Shown: positions 63,519 to 64,000 of the stretch, in pieces | Layout of the letters: every line of letters starts with the position of its first letter | How positions within the stretch are numbered: position 1 is the stretch's first letter | Source of the DNA: Diplonema papillatum | Lineage: Eukaryota; Euglenozoa; Diplonemea; Diplonemida; Diplonemidae | DNA: 64,000 bases | Reading direction: 5' to 3' | NCBI GenBank assembly: GCA_030068145.1 | Contig: JAPJBO010000170.1 | Location: forward strand, 186,001-250,000 | Notes under the pieces: generated by a model | Told to the model about the DNA's origin: nothing | The model's input: the letters and a program-made list of their open reading frames with translations, nothing else | The model's database searches: none | Position numbers and translations under genes: made by a program

Positions 63519-64000
63519 CCACCCATCAACACCCAATGGGTGTTGATCTCCAGAAGATCAACACCCATATTAGCACCCATCAACACCCAATGGGTGTTGA
63601 TCTCCAGAAGATCAACACCCATCAACACCCAATTGGTGTTGATCTCCAGAAGATCAACACCCATTAACACCCATTAACACCCATCAACACCCAATGGGTG
63701 TTGATCTCCAGAAGATCAACACCCATCAACACCCAATGGGTGTTGATCTCCAGAAGATCAACACCCATTAACACCCATCAACACCCAATGGGCGTTGATC
63801 TCCAGAAGATCAACACCCATTAACACCCATCAACACCCAATGGGTGTTGATCTCCAGAAGATCAACACCCAATAACACCCATCAACACCCAATGGGTGTT
63901 GATCTCCAGAAGATCAACACCCATTAACACCCATCAGCACCCAATGGGTGTTGATCTCCAGAAGATCAACACCCATTAACACCCATCAACACCCAATGGG
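63519..64000. repeat. Array of at least nine 14-bp-stem hairpins in the intron
   Basis: ATGGGTGTTGATCT-CCAGA-AGATCAACACCCAT is repeated nine times, spaced by CAACACCC/TTAACACCC units; period about 50-60 bp. The spacer CAACACCCAATGGGTGTTG is itself nearly palindromic, so alternative folding of neighbours is possible. The array runs off the window. Confidence 0.95.

Overview
This is a nuclear genome window from a eukaryotic microbe. The evidence is GT-AG introns that split recognisable genes, mitochondrial and cytosolic eukaryotic protein families, long introns filled with mobile DNA, and many microsatellites and satellites. Exons are GC-rich and intergenic DNA is more AT-rich. The spliced genes that can be joined with confidence share a donor close to GTAYGY. 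I cannot place the species. An intron-containing, GC-rich protist fits (for example a diplonemid-like or other poorly sampled lineage), but that is a guess.

Layout. 1-1876: end of a Pro/Ala-rich gene whose last ~400 bp are tandemly copied. 2710-3144: small basic protein with a possible LYR motif. 4935-9968: 1677-residue disordered protein with one CCCH zinc finger and three kinds of in-frame repeats. 9969-12269: diverged repeats. 12270-12570: last exon of an aldehyde dehydrogenase with no other exon in view. 13259-14761: two-exon DNLZ/Zim17-type mitochondrial Hsp70 escort protein. 16200-25570: iron-dependent alcohol dehydrogenase (ADHFE1/HOT type), three exons found. Its first intron carries a whole 4.57-kb piggyBac element (17104-21677, 13-bp inverted repeats at TTAA). 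Its second carries a 16-copy tandem repeat joined to a 5'-truncated LINE.

28-37 kb: two isolated exon candidates, a tRNA-like Pol III unit, a large self-complementary satellite, a broken MULE transposase locus on the minus strand (about 31940-35480), a SHOCT-like ORF on the other strand, then more satellite. 37780-39892: three exons of a hemerythrin-domain protein. 40-61 kb: almost no genes; dispersed repeats, a fold-back structure at 47.46-48.74 kb, satellites, perfect hairpins, a palindrome array at 56.2 kb and a (CA)131 tract. 61929-63183: first exon of a long coiled-coil protein whose intron opens into an array of 14-bp-stem hairpins running off the window.

Most striking points. (1) Two unrelated DNA transposons, piggyBac and MULE, each carry an apparent cysteine-peptidase-like domain plus a histone-H1-like Lys/Ala/Pro tract; a third locus (46.9-47.4 kb) holds a decayed Ulp1-like peptidase. 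(2) A repeat with a conserved reading frame occurs three times, at least twice beside self-complementary short-unit satellites, once as inverted arms, which suggests Foldback-type elements. (3) Perfect or near-perfect hairpins and palindromes are unusually common. Host genes act in separate processes (fermentative/4-hydroxybutyrate metabolism, aldehyde oxidation, mitochondrial protein folding, metal/oxygen binding); there is no operon-like grouping.
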